Source: Papaver somniferum (taxonomy: Eukaryota; Streptophyta; Magnoliopsida; Ranunculales; Papaveraceae). From it: DNA of 64,000 nucleotides. Within the stretch, counting starts at the first letter, position 1. The number at the start of each line of letters is the position of its first letter. The stretch is taken from positions 114,679,120 to 114,743,119 of the forward strand of contig NC_039362.1 in the NCBI RefSeq assembly GCF_003573695.1. The letters are read 5' to 3'. Under the pieces are notes generated by a model. That model was not told where the DNA came from, made no database searches, and saw nothing but the letters and a program-made list of their open reading frames with translations. The translations under genes and the position numbers were made by a program. Shown here piece after piece: positions 10,012 to 21,696 of the stretch.

Positions 10012-11472
10012 ATCTTGAATCCGTGCTTCCAGTAGTTCAATGACTTCATATATTGGAAATGGGAAATCTGGAGCAGCATCTCCGGCTTCAGGAGTTTTAG
10101 CCTCGGCTTTCCGGGATGGGGTCGTCTGCGCTGGCGCTGCGCGTTTGGGTTGTTGCTCCATCGCTGGATCTTTCATTTTTCCTATTTCACCCACCACGCT
10201 TACGGAAGGACCGGTGTTGTATTGTTTGTTGATAAGACGCCTATTTCCTCGGGTTTCGCGTGCATCCTCACCCCTGGTCGGCCTGGCTCTTTCTAAAAGT
10301 GATGGTGCGGTTGTAGCCGATGGTTTAGCAGCTTCATGAAGTTCAGAGAATGTCTGGAAGCGTAAGTTCTCCAAGAAATCACGATAGATGGGAACCATAC
10401 CGTTAATGCACGACTCCACCAATTTTTGTTCGGTCACATTCGGGTCGTGACAATCCAAAGCTTGGATTCTGAATCTCTTGACGTAATCGTCCGGACGCTC
10501 GTTGTTTCGCTGAAACATTCTTCCCAAGTCCGAGAAAGTGATTTTCTCGGACACGAAGAAATACTTCTTGTAAAAGGCGGTGACCATCTCACACCAGTTC
10601 GATATGCTGTTTGGTGCGTTGTTGTTATACTAGGTGTATGCTCTTCCAGTAAGCGATTTTGAGAATTCTTTCAGGCGGAGGACGTGATTGTATTCGTGTT
10701 CTCCCAAAGATTCCAGAAAACGAGAAATGTGTTCGCGAGCGTTACCAGTACCATCATAAAGGGAAAAATGAGGAGAGGAATATCCTCTCGGTACGGGAAC
10801 TCGCTTCACATCAGGAGAATATGGAGGTTGGTGTTGGTGCAGGTCCACCGGGTTTTCATTGCCTCGATTTTGGAGAAGTCGTTCCAGATCCTCACGAGTA
10901 ATGAAGTTGGATGGCCTTTCCCATGGGCGTTCAGGAGCAATACGGTCTTCTTCATCTAGGTAGGCACGTCCTGCTGAAGCACTCGCGCCAGGCGTGTTGA
11001 AGGTACTCCTTGTTGGTTCCAGGGGATGTCGTGACTCTTGTGGCAATCGTTCTGTTAATGTCCTGAGGAAAGTGAGTACCTCTTTCTGAGTCGAATCCAT
11101 GTCTGTCTGAGCCTTAGAGAGAATTTCTTGCCTCTCCATCAAATCAAAAATGGTAATAGGAGGTTGGCCTCCTCTGATTCCTCCGGCCCCTCGTCCTGTT
11201 GGGGGAGTAGCAGCTGCTCTGGTGACGACTGGAGGCGTTACACTTAAAGAAATGTTGGGGTTTGCGGCTTCTCTGGCTCTGGTGATGGGAGGTGTTACCG
11301 AGGGCATATCTCCTGCTCCACTGGTGTTGGTGGTAGAGGACGTAGTTCCACGAGATGCATTGATCGTATTCACAGGCTGTATGTTAGCGCTACTGACAAG
11401 GACATCAACGCCGAGAGTGTTTTCAGTGATAGTTCCATCGGAATTGGTCGCTGATCCAGACCTAAGATCCAC
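10012..11472 (-). pseudogene. gag: Element B gag, one nonsense codon, cut by element A
   Basis: The ATG at 11472 (MDLRSGSATN) follows the primer site by about 60 bases. The frame is open to a TAG at about 10630-10632, where the relatives have Trp in RAYTWYNNIAP, then continues in the same frame to the junction with LTR A. The central Gag domain shows SLYDGTGNAREHISRFLESLGEH, LKEFSKSLTGRAYT, FYKKYFFVSEKITFSDLGRMF and DYVKRFRIQALDCHDPN. The last B residues before A are RIQD. Apart from that single stop the gag is intact, so B was disabled late or by A itself. Confidence 0.88.
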
Positions 11473-11530
11473 TATTTTGAATTTTGAGAAATTGAAATGA
11501 AATTGAAAATTGATTTTGCAACCGAGAGAT

Positions 11531-11553
11531 TAATCTCCCACTGTGGTCGCCAG
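11531..11553 (-). other. Primer-binding site of element B (tRNA-Arg-like)
   Basis: Minus strand TGGCGACCACAGTGGGAG one or two bases from the LTR edge; identical in the core to those of A and E. Confidence 0.78.
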
Positions 11554-11554
11554 T

Positions 11555-13923
11555 TGTTTTGGGGTAAAAACTGATTCTGCTGTTTTTGGTAATTTGGGGT
11601 GTGTTGGATGAGAAACGAATCTAAACCCTAAACAAATGCACTTCACGGGAATTCTTTTAGGTTCGAGAAATCAATCTGTAAGACTCTGGCCTAAACCAAG
11701 AAATGGTCGTTCCAGATTCATTTCGGTCACAAGGTGAAGGAAAAGGGTTGATCTTACGGAGAGAAGCGGAGAAGGTGTTTGAGATCAGAATGTTGAAATA
11801 TGAAGGTGTGGTTGTATGTGACTTGCATATCAGAAAATGGTTTCTGGATACTTGTGTTGATAACACTTATGTTCTGTGTTTCGAAATAGATTGAAAATAT
11901 ATTTTTACAAGTCATTTGAGCGCAACCCTGATCTCGTAGGAAGTGGAGGAAGTTAAGTGGTGGAGTAATGGAGTTGTGTAAGAGCTGGTGATCATTGCGT
12001 TACCACGCCTTCACCCACTACTCCATCATTGTTAACCGTCTGTCTTTTCCTAACACGTTCTCGTAATGGGCACGTTGCACGCCGCATGCTGTAAACCGCC
12101 AGACCAATACCCCAGTAAGCATCCCCCAGTTTGTGACATGTTTGATGTCGCGAATAAGTAGGTCAAGTCGTGGGACCCGCGGAGAATAACATGGTGCTAT
12201 TAGGTGAAACAACTAAGTTGTTTATGAGGCCAATATAAAATATTGTATGTATTCGATGCATGTGAAACATCGCATTTAAGTAGCTCAAACTAATCGATGT
12301 GTATGAAACATCATTGTTTTAAAGCTTGATTGAATAAGTCGCGGATTGAGCGTCTTAAAATGGAAACATGCCAGACTATCTTTGGACGATCGTTTGAGGG
12401 CTGTGTAAACAAGCTGTCACTTGGTCGATCACTCCCTGTGAAAGGGAGGCGGCTGGTGGTTGTCATGCTGCTTTGCAGGTTTACTAGAAATAAATCTACA
12501 TCGTCCAACTATGCATGTAAAGATGGACGAACAAGATGATTTACAACAGTTGTGTATCGCCGTTGACGAAATTTAGGGTTTAGGGACCATGCGTCGTACC
12601 TACTTTGGCCAACCGAATCCAAGCACCGTGGGCTAATCCACACGGGCCGATTGGGCATGCATGAGACAGGCTGCCGGCGTGCATGTCTACACCTCTTGGT
12701 TCATCAAAAATAGGATCTAGGCTACTCAATTCGACCGGCGAAGATGAGTGGCCACGATCAATTTGTGACAGAAATACATTGCCGCAAAACACAAATTAGG
12801 GTTTGAAGACAGCCACGTCCACGCGAGTTTGACCAAGCGGTTTGGCATGTCGTTGGCTTCCCTTAGGGAAATCGATCACGTGGGGACAATGTTGGGCTGA
12901 CGGTGAACTATGTGCACCTTCCTGATGGTCCAAAATACAATCTAAGCCATCCAAATAGGCTGGATAAGTTAGATGGTCGTGATTGATCTAAGACGCTAGT
13001 GTACTTCCGCGTCCCAAATTGGGGCTTTAGAAGTATCACGCCTGCCATAGTTTGGGAAAGCGTTTCATGCTTTATGGCCCCGCCGTGAGCAAACCGATCG
13101 GGTGAGGGGAGAGTGGGGCCGCCGGCGTGCGTGATAGTACTTTCCTGATCACTCGTGGGATGATACAATCCGTCCAACCAAGCTGGCGAAGTTGGACGGT
13201 TGCGATGATTTTAAGACTGTCTTGGACAGTCTATGCTCGATCGAGCTTCTCCCAAACAGCGCGACCACCCTACTTAGGGTTGGCGTTTGACAACGCTGGG
13301 AGATGCATGGGTGATGTTCGGTCGGTTATGAAATTAGTGGGCCCGCCGGTGGTCATCACGACGATTGCCTATTCCTGTCAGGGTTTGGTTAGGATTGTAT
13401 AATTTCACGGCCAAATTGTGTGTCCGTGATCGTTTCTGAGACTGATATGGACAGTCTAGATTTCCCTTAAGGAAATTAAACATGTTCGATCGAGATGTCC
13501 TTTAATTAGAAGCGCGTCGATACAAGACTCTCTTTGTCAGAGAGTGATGTAGCCTGTGTGGGTATTTCATGCAGATCTCAATATTGGCACTTCGGGAGAT
13601 TCATGCTACTCTGCTGAGAGTGAACACTTAATCTTCATGTCATGTCAATGATGAGAGTTCGGCTGAGAACATAGCATGGAAAATACTAGGCAAATCATAC
13701 ATTAATTAATAATGCTAACATAATTCACAGAATATTTGGGATTGTTGTTGCACGTACCATTCTGAGTGAATTTCATGTATATATACTGAGTTATTCAATA
13801 CATGTGTAAATAAAGAGGTTTGAGCACTCGTTACTTTCAAGTGGCATTTATTCCTTTGCAGGATCACAACGCTAAATATAGGGTTTTACGATTTTGACCC
13901 CGAACTAAAGACCACCATCAACA
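11555..13923 (-). repeat. Element B 5' LTR (2.37 kb)
   Basis: The inner edge is TGTTTTGGGGTAAAAAC and the outer edge is ACCACCATCAACA. Inner parts resemble the LTRs of A and E (AAACCCTAA, then a block of GGTCGTTCCAGA and GTCACAAG). The part from 12560 to 13400 is unusually GC-rich, with imperfect palindromic stretches such as GGGCCCGCCGGTGG. ORFs within it are judged non-coding. Confidence 0.82.
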
Positions 13924-14652
13924 GTTACCAAGAAAACAATTGCCTAAAGCAATTTTCCCTAATAGTTTAGCAAACCAAAAATCGACTAAGTACCTTAGTT
14001 CCTTTGCTGAACCGATTGTACAAATACAATCGCTTGTTCGATAAGACCAAAATAAAGATAACTCTATTTTTCTCATCAGGTTCTAATTATCCATATAACT
14101 TAGACCTTTAAATTTTAAACAAGACAAGTACTAGGTTAGTTAACTAGCATTTCTTGTTAAGGCATTCGATTAGATTTGAATAACCGAAACCTACACTTTG
14201 ATAAGTCTAAATAAGATCAGAATTAACTTAGTTTCTCTTATCCCGAATTGAATTGGACTAAACAATTCATCCCATAAACCTTTTCTTTCGTTAAGCCATA
14301 AACAATTCATACAAACCAAATAAATTAACTTGCATAATTATTTACCTCAACCAGAAGCAATTGAAACAACATAGACATTAAAGCACCGAAATTTTGTAAG
14401 CCTAAACGATTGATATCAAACAATAAAGCAACATAACAATAGTTTTTCTTAACCGGAACCAATTGAATCACACATACATCCATACACAAATAATGGAATA
14501 AAACATCAATTGTACCGAAATTTTGTTAAGCAAAAGCAATAAATATATGAAATAAAATCAGGCTTTTCTTAAACAGGAAAACGATTAACTAACAAACTCG
14601 TTGCCTCAAATTTCGCATCCTGTTCTCCAATATGTTTGCATCTTCTTCCAGG
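13924..14652 (-). other. Element D 3' non-coding region, left part
   Basis: AT-rich, no coding frame. It aligns by eye with 30464-30933 of element K (shared GAACCGATTGTACAAATACAATCG-like, TTCGATAAGAC, GTTAGTTAACTAG and TTCTTGT blocks). This shows that D and K belong to the same family. Repeated Tat-unrelated motifs TTTTCTTAACC(A/G)GAA occur several times. Confidence 0.65.
14636..14652 (+). repeat. Left target-site duplication of the LINE
   Basis: TTGCATCTTCTTCCAGG (17 bases) is repeated exactly at 21040-21056 on the far side of the LINE. Confidence 0.93.
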
Positions 14653-14755
14653 AAAAAAAAAACGAAACCTAGAGTTTGTCCGGAAAAGCTACGGTTTTTT
14701 CTCTTTTCTTTTATCTACACGGTGATCTTCTGTTCCAACGATTTTGCGTCAATTA

Positions 14756-16808
14756 ATGGCGAAAAATCCACCAGCTCCACCTGATCGACATGATCGTTCA
14801 CGTACAATTTTTCGATCAACTCAGCTTAATCGAACATGTTCCAAATCCAAGCAGGTTTATGTTCCAAAAACAAGAAACGCTGCTGAAGTTGGAAGCCCTA
14901 TTAATAATAGCCAACCTGAATCGGGAAAGCGTTCATATGTTAATGTAGTTAAGAAGCGATCGCATGTTATGTCAGCAATTGATGCGGAATCTTTGTCACA
15001 TCCTCCAGTTCATTCTTCTACAGGGGAGATTGTGGTTAAAATTCCAAAGGATGTTATCCAACGATCAAAGGATATTTGGAAGTACAGCCTTGTTGGTCGT
15101 TTTGATTTTAAAACTCTAGGCGCGAAGTTTGAAGAAGTTAAACACAGTTTATGCAATCAATGGAAGCTAACAGGTGATGTTCAATTTATTCCTTGGATTA
15201 AGGGCTACTATGTGATTAAATTGTTCAATGAAGTTGATCGAAAGAGAGTTAGTTATGAAGGTCTGTGGAAGATTAAAGAGCAACAACTTAAGGTGATGCC
15301 ATGGACGCCACAGTTCAATCCTGAATCGGAGAAGGTTACATGAGCAGCTGTATGGGTGCGTTTTACGCGCCTCCATCTAGAATATTGGAATGAAGAAATT
15401 CTGTTCAGATTGGCTCGCGGTATTGGTAAGCCAGTTTGTGTTGATCCAAGAACTCTAAGGAAGGAATATGGGTACTTTGCTGCGGTTCTAGTTGATATTG
15501 ATTTTTCAAAACCTTTTGAGAGTATTGTTATTGATGATGAAGATTTTCCTGATGGTTTTTTACCTTGATTATGAGATACTGAACATGCCTGATTTCTGTG
15601 AGCATTGTAAATCTATTGGTCATAGTGGGGATGATTGTCGTTCCAAGAAGTCTAAGGACTTGAAGAAGAAATTGGATGTTGAAACTGATCCTGAGAAGAA
15701 AGCGTCTATCCAAAAGGAGATAGACGAGCTAAAGAATGTTTGGGATATGAGGAAGTATAGAAAGGAAGATCCACCGGTTGTAAATCCTCCAAAAAATCCA
15801 ACTGGCAAAGGTGTGGATAATATCAACCAGTCGGATGATGGTGAAAATTCTAATGACCTTGTGATTGCTGGTGTGAAGTTTGCTGGGGTGCATACGCACT
15901 TTCCCAGCCCATCTACAAGTTCTAATGTTGATGATACAGTTCGTAATGAGGAGATTGGACAAAGTACTTTGCCTGAGGAACGATCTGCTAATCAAGCAAG
16001 TAACAATGCTAATGAACCAATTCATATTACACATGAAGATGAGGATGACGCTATTACTTCAGATTCTAGTAATCTAAATAAGGAGGAGGAAGAACTATTT
16101 GCTTTTTACGAAGAACAAAGACAAATTGCAAATCGTTTGGCAAAAGAAGCGGATTTGGCAAAGATGGAACAGGATTTAGCTTTAACAAAGCTACAGAATG
16201 CTCTAAGACTAATCATGGAAAAGAAGAAACAAGCCGAAGAGCAAGCTGACAGACAAGCTGCATCGCATGCTGCTACGCTTCTTGCCACGCAAGCTGCAAT
16301 GCAACAACCTGCCACGCCAGCTGACACGGATGCTGCCATGCATGGTTCAGTTGTGCCCGACGTTGAAGCTATTGCAACATGGGAATTTCCTACTATGTAT
16401 ATCATGGAGCAAGTTGAAGGTGATGGTTTTAGCTCTCCTGCTAAAAAAACTAAAAAGAATGCGCCAGCAAACACAACGGAGCCTCTTGAGACCTCCCACA
16501 TGTTTGATATTGGCACCGAGGAGAATGAGGAGGAAGAAGAAACCATTGTTATGGAGAATCATCCTAGTACTCTACAATCATCGAGTACTACTAATACTGT
16601 TGAAGATGAAACAAGGGATTTAGAGAATGCTTTGCAAGAGCAGTGGGAACGTGAGAAGAAGGATCAAGCTAAAAATAAAAAGAACACAAACCCAAAAGCT
16701 ACTAAAAAGAAGCCTGTCATTGTGCCTAATGTTAGCCAAGTTACTACTCGAGGGGGAAAAAACTCAAACAGGGGTTCGGCAAGCCCTCCGAAGGATAGAG
16801 TTAAATAA
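14756..16808 (+). pseudogene. LINE ORF1: DUF4283-type nucleic-acid chaperone with CCHC knuckle
   Basis: The ATG at 14756 opens a frame to a TGA at about 15341. The same frame type resumes at 15344 (VWVRFTRLHLEYWNEEILF, GKPVCVD), the DUF4283 signature, and shifts near 15560 into a frame open to 16808. A zinc knuckle CEHCKSIGHSGDDC (C-x2-C-x4-H-x4-C) lies at about 15598-15639. The C-terminal half has a long charged coiled-coil (EEQRQIANRLAKEADLAKM). It then becomes Lys-rich. In plant L1 elements ORF1 binds LINE RNA. One stop and one frameshift disable it. Confidence 0.85.
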
Positions 16809-17560
16809 TGCGTGTCTTTTACTGGAATACTCAAGGCTTGGATAAGGATGGTGCAAGGGCCAAGTTGGAAGAGCTTTATCACTTGCATAAGCCTGACATA
16901 ATTTGTATTGCGGAACCGCAGGTTTTTTTGCACTACGCGTTTTGTTAGGAAGTTAATAATGTTTGATTTTTGTGAAGATGTTATTAATAATGAGGTTGAT
17001 GGTGAAAAGGGTAACATTTGGGTCTTGTGGTGAAATTCTCTGGTCAGGACAGATGTGCTGTCCTCTTCAAAACAAGCTATCACTTTGAATTTTTCTGGAG
17101 ATTTTTTCACGACAGTTCATGCTTCTTGTGATACGGTGGCAAGGAGAAGACTTTAGCGGCAATTGGGGCTTGATTTTATATCTATTCCTTGGTTGGTGTT
17201 GGGGGATTTTAATTGCGTTTTGCGCTTGGATGAGAAGAAGGGTGGTAGGCCGATTAAAGAAATTTATATGAATGAGTTTCGAAGCTGGATTTCTGACAAT
17301 GGTTTGGTTGAAGCTGATGCTATTGGAAAAAAGTATACTTGGACCAATTGCGGGAGTGGTTTGCAAAGAATTGTCTCTAAGCATGATAGAGCGATTGTTA
17401 ATGAAGCTTGGTATGATAAATATGCAAATCGTAGGTGTAAGGCTTTGCCTAGGATTTGTTCGGATCATTCTCCTCTTTTTGGGTTTGCTTTTGAAAATCC
17501 AAGGCCTAGCCGAGTGCCATTTAGAATTCAAAAGATGTGGCTTTCACATCCTATTTTTAT
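16808..17560 (+). pseudogene. LINE ORF2 endonuclease domain
   Basis: The ATG at 16808 overlaps the end of ORF1 and starts MRVFYWNTQGLDKDGARAKL and later IAEPQ, the APE-type endonuclease start. After about 16925 the frame is broken; several stops follow. From 17163 the frame is open with WLVLGDFNCVL and CSDHSPL, the catalytic GDFN and SDH motifs. A TAG just before 17163 interrupts RRRL-RQLGLDF. The enzyme nicks target DNA for target-primed reverse transcription. Confidence 0.85.
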
Positions 17561-19290
17561 GCAATTGGTGGAAGAAAATTGGAAGATGCCTCTTGAGGGT
17601 GCGCCTCCTTTTGTGTTTACTTCTAAATTGAAAAGATTAAAGGAGGCCTTGAAGATTTGGAATAGAACGGTGTTTGGTGATGTTCAATTTCGTTTAAGAC
17701 AAGTTGAACTAAGATTTGAAGTTGAGAGTTATCTGCTAGATTATGATCATAGGAATGAATTACAATTTGTGAAGGTTGCGGATGCTAAAAAGGTTGTTGA
17801 TGATGTGCGTACGGAGTTGGCAGTTATGCTTAAAATGAAATCCAGAGTTACTTGGTTGGAGGATGGTGACCAAAACACTCGATTTTTCCATAATAGCATT
17901 CGCATGAGGAGGAGCCAAAATACAATCTCTGAACTGAAAGTTTCTTCTAACTCTACTTTGTTTTTGCAGGATGAGATTAATGATTACATTGTTAATCATT
18001 ATCAAGCAAAATTCAACGGTGGTGAAGTTGACATTGATTCAAAGCTTTTCGATACTGAGCATGAAAGCATTTCATCTGCTGAAAGTGCTTTTATGGATGC
18101 TATTCCTTCTTTGGATGAAGTTAAGGCTGCAGTTTTCGACTTAGGCGCGGATTCGGCACCTGGCCCTGACGGTTTTACAAGTTCTTTCTATAGACATTGC
18201 TGGAATATTATTTCTAGAGATCTTTTTAATGACATTGCAAACTGTTGGGCGATGCGAAAAATTCCCAATGGCATTTACTCTAGTTTTATTGTTCTAATCC
18301 CAAAAAATAATAAATCTGATGCTATAAAAGATTATAGGCCAATTGGTAAAGTAACTTTTTTTTTTCAAAATCATTACAAAGATTATGGCTACCAGACTTG
18401 GTACTGTGCTTAACAAGTTGATTTTTGAGGAGAAAGTGGCGTTTATGAAGGGTCGGAATATTCATGAAAATATAGCTTTGGCGTCGGAATTGATCAATGA
18501 GTTCAGCACGGAAATGAAGCATGAAAATGTTGAACTCAAACTGGATATTTCCCAAGCCTTTGATACTGTCAGTTGGGATTTCATAGTTGAAGTTTTTCGT
18601 CAATATGGCTTTTCCGAGACCTGGTGTAAGTGGCTTCTTAATATTCTAAGTTTTGCTCGGATTTCTGTAATGATTAAGGTTTCTTTAGTATTTCTAGAGG
18701 TTCGCGGCAAGGTGATCCCCTATCACCTTTGATTTTTGTTCTTATTGAGGATGTCTTAAGTTGTAATCTCTCTAAGATGTTTGCAGCTCGTAGTATGCAC
18801 ACTATGGTCAGTAAGAAAGGTGTGGCGCCTACACATTTTGTCTTTGCGGATGATATTCTTATTTTCTGTAGAGGCAATCTTCATAGCCTGCAGAATTTGA
18901 AGGATATGCTCGGGATGTATCAACGAGCTTCTGGCCAGTGCGTGAGTTATGCCAAAAGCAAGTTTTACTATGGTGGTGATAGAGGTTCTCGCGCGATTGC
19001 TATTTCAAATTATTTAGGCATGGAAAGATCTTTATTCCCTGATAAATATTTGGGAATTCAATTGAAGCCTGGCATTGTTCGACATATTCATGTTCGTCAA
19101 GTAGTAGAGAAGATTATGGACAAGTTGTCTGGTTGGAAGGGTGAGCTTTTATTTTTTCAAGCTAGGCTAGTTTTGATAAAATCGGTGATTTCAAGCTATG
19201 TTATTCATTCCATGGAGGTGTATAAGTTACCATGTACGGTTATTAAACAGGTTGAGAGGACCATTCGAAATTTTCTTTGGTCTAGTGATG
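17561..19290 (+). pseudogene. LINE ORF2 reverse transcriptase domain
   Basis: Open blocks contain GPDGFTSSFYRHCW (about 18160), LIPKNNKSDAIKDYRPI (about 18295), a frameshift at a T-run near 18350-18370, VAFMKGRNIHENI, LKLDISQAFDTVSWDF (first catalytic Asp), QGDPLSPLIF across a frameshift near 18710, and FADDILIF (catalytic Asp pair, about 18838). All catalytic Asp are retained. The domain ends at the inverted duplication at 19294. Confidence 0.9.
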
Positions 19291-19293
19291 CTG

Positions 19294-19396
19294 AGGCCAC
19301 CTTCACGCTTTGAACAACACAAATTATCATAAAAAACCGTAAATACTTTACAGTTTTTTATGATAATTTGTGTTGTTCAAAGCGTGAAGGTGGCCT
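19294..19396. repeat. Inverted duplication with 50-base arms inside LINE ORF2
   Basis: Arms 19294-19343 and 19347-19396 are reverse complements with one mismatch (19338 versus 19352) and a 3-base centre. The right arm reads in frame as normal ORF2 (KYFTV, then KREGGLGI), so it is the original. The left arm is an inverted copy that replaces or interrupts the frame after FLWSSDAEA. Confidence 0.95.
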
Positions 19397-20938
19397 TGGT
19401 ATTCGAAAGCTTTTGGATGTTAACAAGGCAATGCTTATGTAGTTGTGGGTTTCTATTAGGGACTCAGATAAAACTTGGGCCAGATTCTTGAGGGCGAAGT
19501 ACTTCAAAACAAATGGCAACCTGATTGACTATAAGCTTGGTTCTTCGGTTTTTCCAGGAATCAGATTGGTTTACAATTTTGTTCAGAGACATACCCGCTC
19601 AATTATTGGTAATGGTGCTAATACTTCCCTATTTTTTGATAATTGGTGTGGTGATTTTTCGATTTTGGAGAGGCTTGGAATCACTTCCAAAGGCCCTAAT
19701 GATTTTAAGGCCAAGGTTAGTGATATTATTGTTGAGGGTGCTTGGGTCATTCCTCAAAGAACAAGAAATTTGATGTTGCGTTGCAACATTGATGTTGATA
19801 ATTTACCTCTTATTGCTGGTGGTGAAGACTACAAGATTTGGGATTTGGATAGCAAGGGCGTTTTTTCAGTTAAGTCTGCAAAGGCTGCTATTAAGGCGCC
19901 AACTGAAGTTCTGCCTATTGGGACTTTGTTCACTAGGAAAGTTGTGCATCCTACTTTGAGTGTACAATATTGGAAGGTATGGGCAAAACAATGTTGTGCA
20001 ACTGAAGAAGAATGGTGAGAAGACTGGTAGGAGCATGCCTACTATGTGCCGTCTGTGCAGGAAGAACGGTGAGACTATGAGTCATATCACTTGGCATTGC
20101 AGAATTGTTAAGCGGATTTGGGCTTGGGCGGATGGAATTTTTAAACTGAAGCCAAATGAAGATCTTGTGGCCTCTTATAAGGCTGCAAAGGGCCGCAACA
20201 GGATGATCAAGGATCTGTGGCTTGTTGCTAATCTTGCAATTGTCACATAATTATGGAAGCTGCGGAATAAGGTTTATTTGGAAGATATTGCGGTTCATTG
20301 GCTCGGCTTTAAAGGGAGAGTTTATCAGATAATTCGTGATAACTCAATTCGGATGAAGGGTCATGTGTATAACAATTTGGATGACTTGCGCATTTTGAAC
20401 TATTTCAAGGTGCGACATAGAGCTTGTAAAATATCCACTCTAGTTGAGGTTAGTTGGTCTTCTCTTAACCCAGGTGAAATTATGATTTGTTGTGATGGTG
20501 CATCACTTGGAAATCCAGGACAAGCTGGTTCTGGTGTTACTTTCCGTGATTCCAACTCGGCTGTGCTTGGCGTCCTTAGTGTCGGTCTTGGCTGGCAGAA
20601 AACTTTTATGCGGAAGTATGTGCTGTTATTTATGGTGCGATGCTAGCCAAAAGATAGGGTGTCAAAAACCTTTGTATTCGGTCAGATTCGATGAGTTGCA
20701 TCCAAGCGTTTCAAAAAGGTGAATTGCCTTGGCAACTAATGCAGAAGTGGAGAATGGCGAAGAGCTTCTATACCAATATACGCTATATTCATAGCTATAG
20801 GGAAGTTAATTTTTCAGCTGATGCTTTGGCCAAGCAAGCATGTTTGCTGGCTGAAGATATTTTTGAGTTTTATAAGGGTGGGCCAGGTTTCATTCTTTCT
20901 GTAGAATGGCCTGGAGAGGTGTATTTTCGTTTCAAATA
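19397..20938 (+). pseudogene. LINE ORF2 C-terminal part: zinc motif and RNase H
   Basis: After the hairpin the frame continues IRKLLDVNKAM, meets a TAG at about 19440, then WVSIRDSDKTWARFLRAKYF. The zf-RVT motif is CRLCRKNGETMSHITWHC (about 20047). RNase H begins at MICCDGASLGNPGQAGSGV (about 20481), with the later part VNFSADALAKQA at about 20811 in another frame. The stop at 20936-20938 is followed by a 100-base 3' UTR and the A-tail. Confidence 0.85.
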
Positions 20939-21039
20939 GGTCTTTTATTAATGATGGCTTCACGACTATGCGCTAGTAAGACCTAGTCCCTGTACAGTTT
21001 CGTTTTTTTACTCTATTTTTTGTTGACCGAGAAAAAAAA

Positions 21040-21056
21040 TTGCATCTTCTTCCAGG
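21040..21056 (+). repeat. Right target-site duplication of the LINE
   Basis: Exact copy of 14636-14652, directly after the LINE A-tail. Confidence 0.93.
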
Positions 21057-21696
21057 GGAGAATTGATAACGAAATATCATTATGTTGTCATCCTTATGCG
21101 AAATTAAAGAATAACAACAACCAACCTTTACCAGAGAAAGGTTGAAAACCGGTTTTTAACTATTGCAAGCAAAAGTTGAAAACCTCGAAACACATAGCTT
21201 TTATACTAAACCAAACGATTCAACATATTGTTTCTATCAGAACCCCTCATGATCCTTTGATAAAGCCTACCAACATGGGATAGAACTTAATCCTGCTGAA
21301 TCAAAAAGACCCAAACCATATGGGTTCACAACATTATGAAATCGAATATCAAGGTAGTAAAATCGAAATCAAACATCCCATAAACATACATAGCAATAAC
21401 ATAAAGCATTCAAGCACATGCTATGTAAATCAAAAACTATCACAAGAAAAATTATAAATAAAATAATTTTATTCATAATAGTAAGATAGTTTTATTCATA
21501 ATAGACCTAATACAATCATTAAAAGAAATCAAAAAATGATGTCTATTTTCCTGGATTAAGTGTTACAACATATATCTTAATCTCTAGTGGTGCTCTTATT
21601 GTTCACTAAGGTTTCTTCAGTGTTCAAACTTTTGAAGCATGTCTCAAGAGACTTGTCTGCAACCACTTCATGTTTCTCAAGTTCTTCAACTAGAAC
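21057..21696 (-). other. Element D non-coding region between LINE and gag remnant
   Basis: AT-rich sequence of D's internal region, downstream of gag on the minus strand. A duplicated TAGTAAGATAGTTTTATTCATAATAG-type block lies at about 21470-21505. No coding sequence or pol motif is recognised. Confidence 0.5.

Larger units (their letters stand above)
10012..13923 (-). mobile_element. Element B: gypsy (Tat-type) retrotransposon, 5' part only
   Basis: On the minus strand this is a 5' LTR (13923-11555), the Arg-like primer site and gag (11472-10012). The remainder of B lies left of element A, outside the window. B is inserted in the internal region of copia element D: the flank after 13923 begins GTTAC and continues sequence related to 30464-30933. 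Confidence 0.85.
14653..21039 (+). mobile_element. Full-length L1-type LINE (6.39 kb)
   Basis: It is flanked by a perfect 17-base duplication, begins with an A-run and 5' UTR, carries ORF1 (14756-16808) and ORF2 (16808-20938), and ends GTTGACCGAG followed by eight A's. ORF2 has endonuclease, reverse transcriptase, a zf-RVT-type cysteine motif and RNase H, the plant L1 arrangement with RNase H. Both ORFs carry several nonsense codons and frameshifts, so it is inactive. It was inserted in the 3' non-coding region of element D. Confidence 0.93.

Noticed and set aside
12560..13402. GC-rich ORFs (12580-12792, 12908-13177, 13127-13402) as host gene exons
   Set aside because: They lie wholly inside LTR B, on both strands, without domains or splice logic.
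16106..16546. Minus-strand 146-residue Ala/Ser-rich ORF
   Set aside because: Shadow of the repetitive Gln/Ala coiled-coil of LINE ORF1.
17067..17531. Minus-strand 154-residue ORF
   Set aside because: Opposite the LINE endonuclease, whose motifs are unmistakable.
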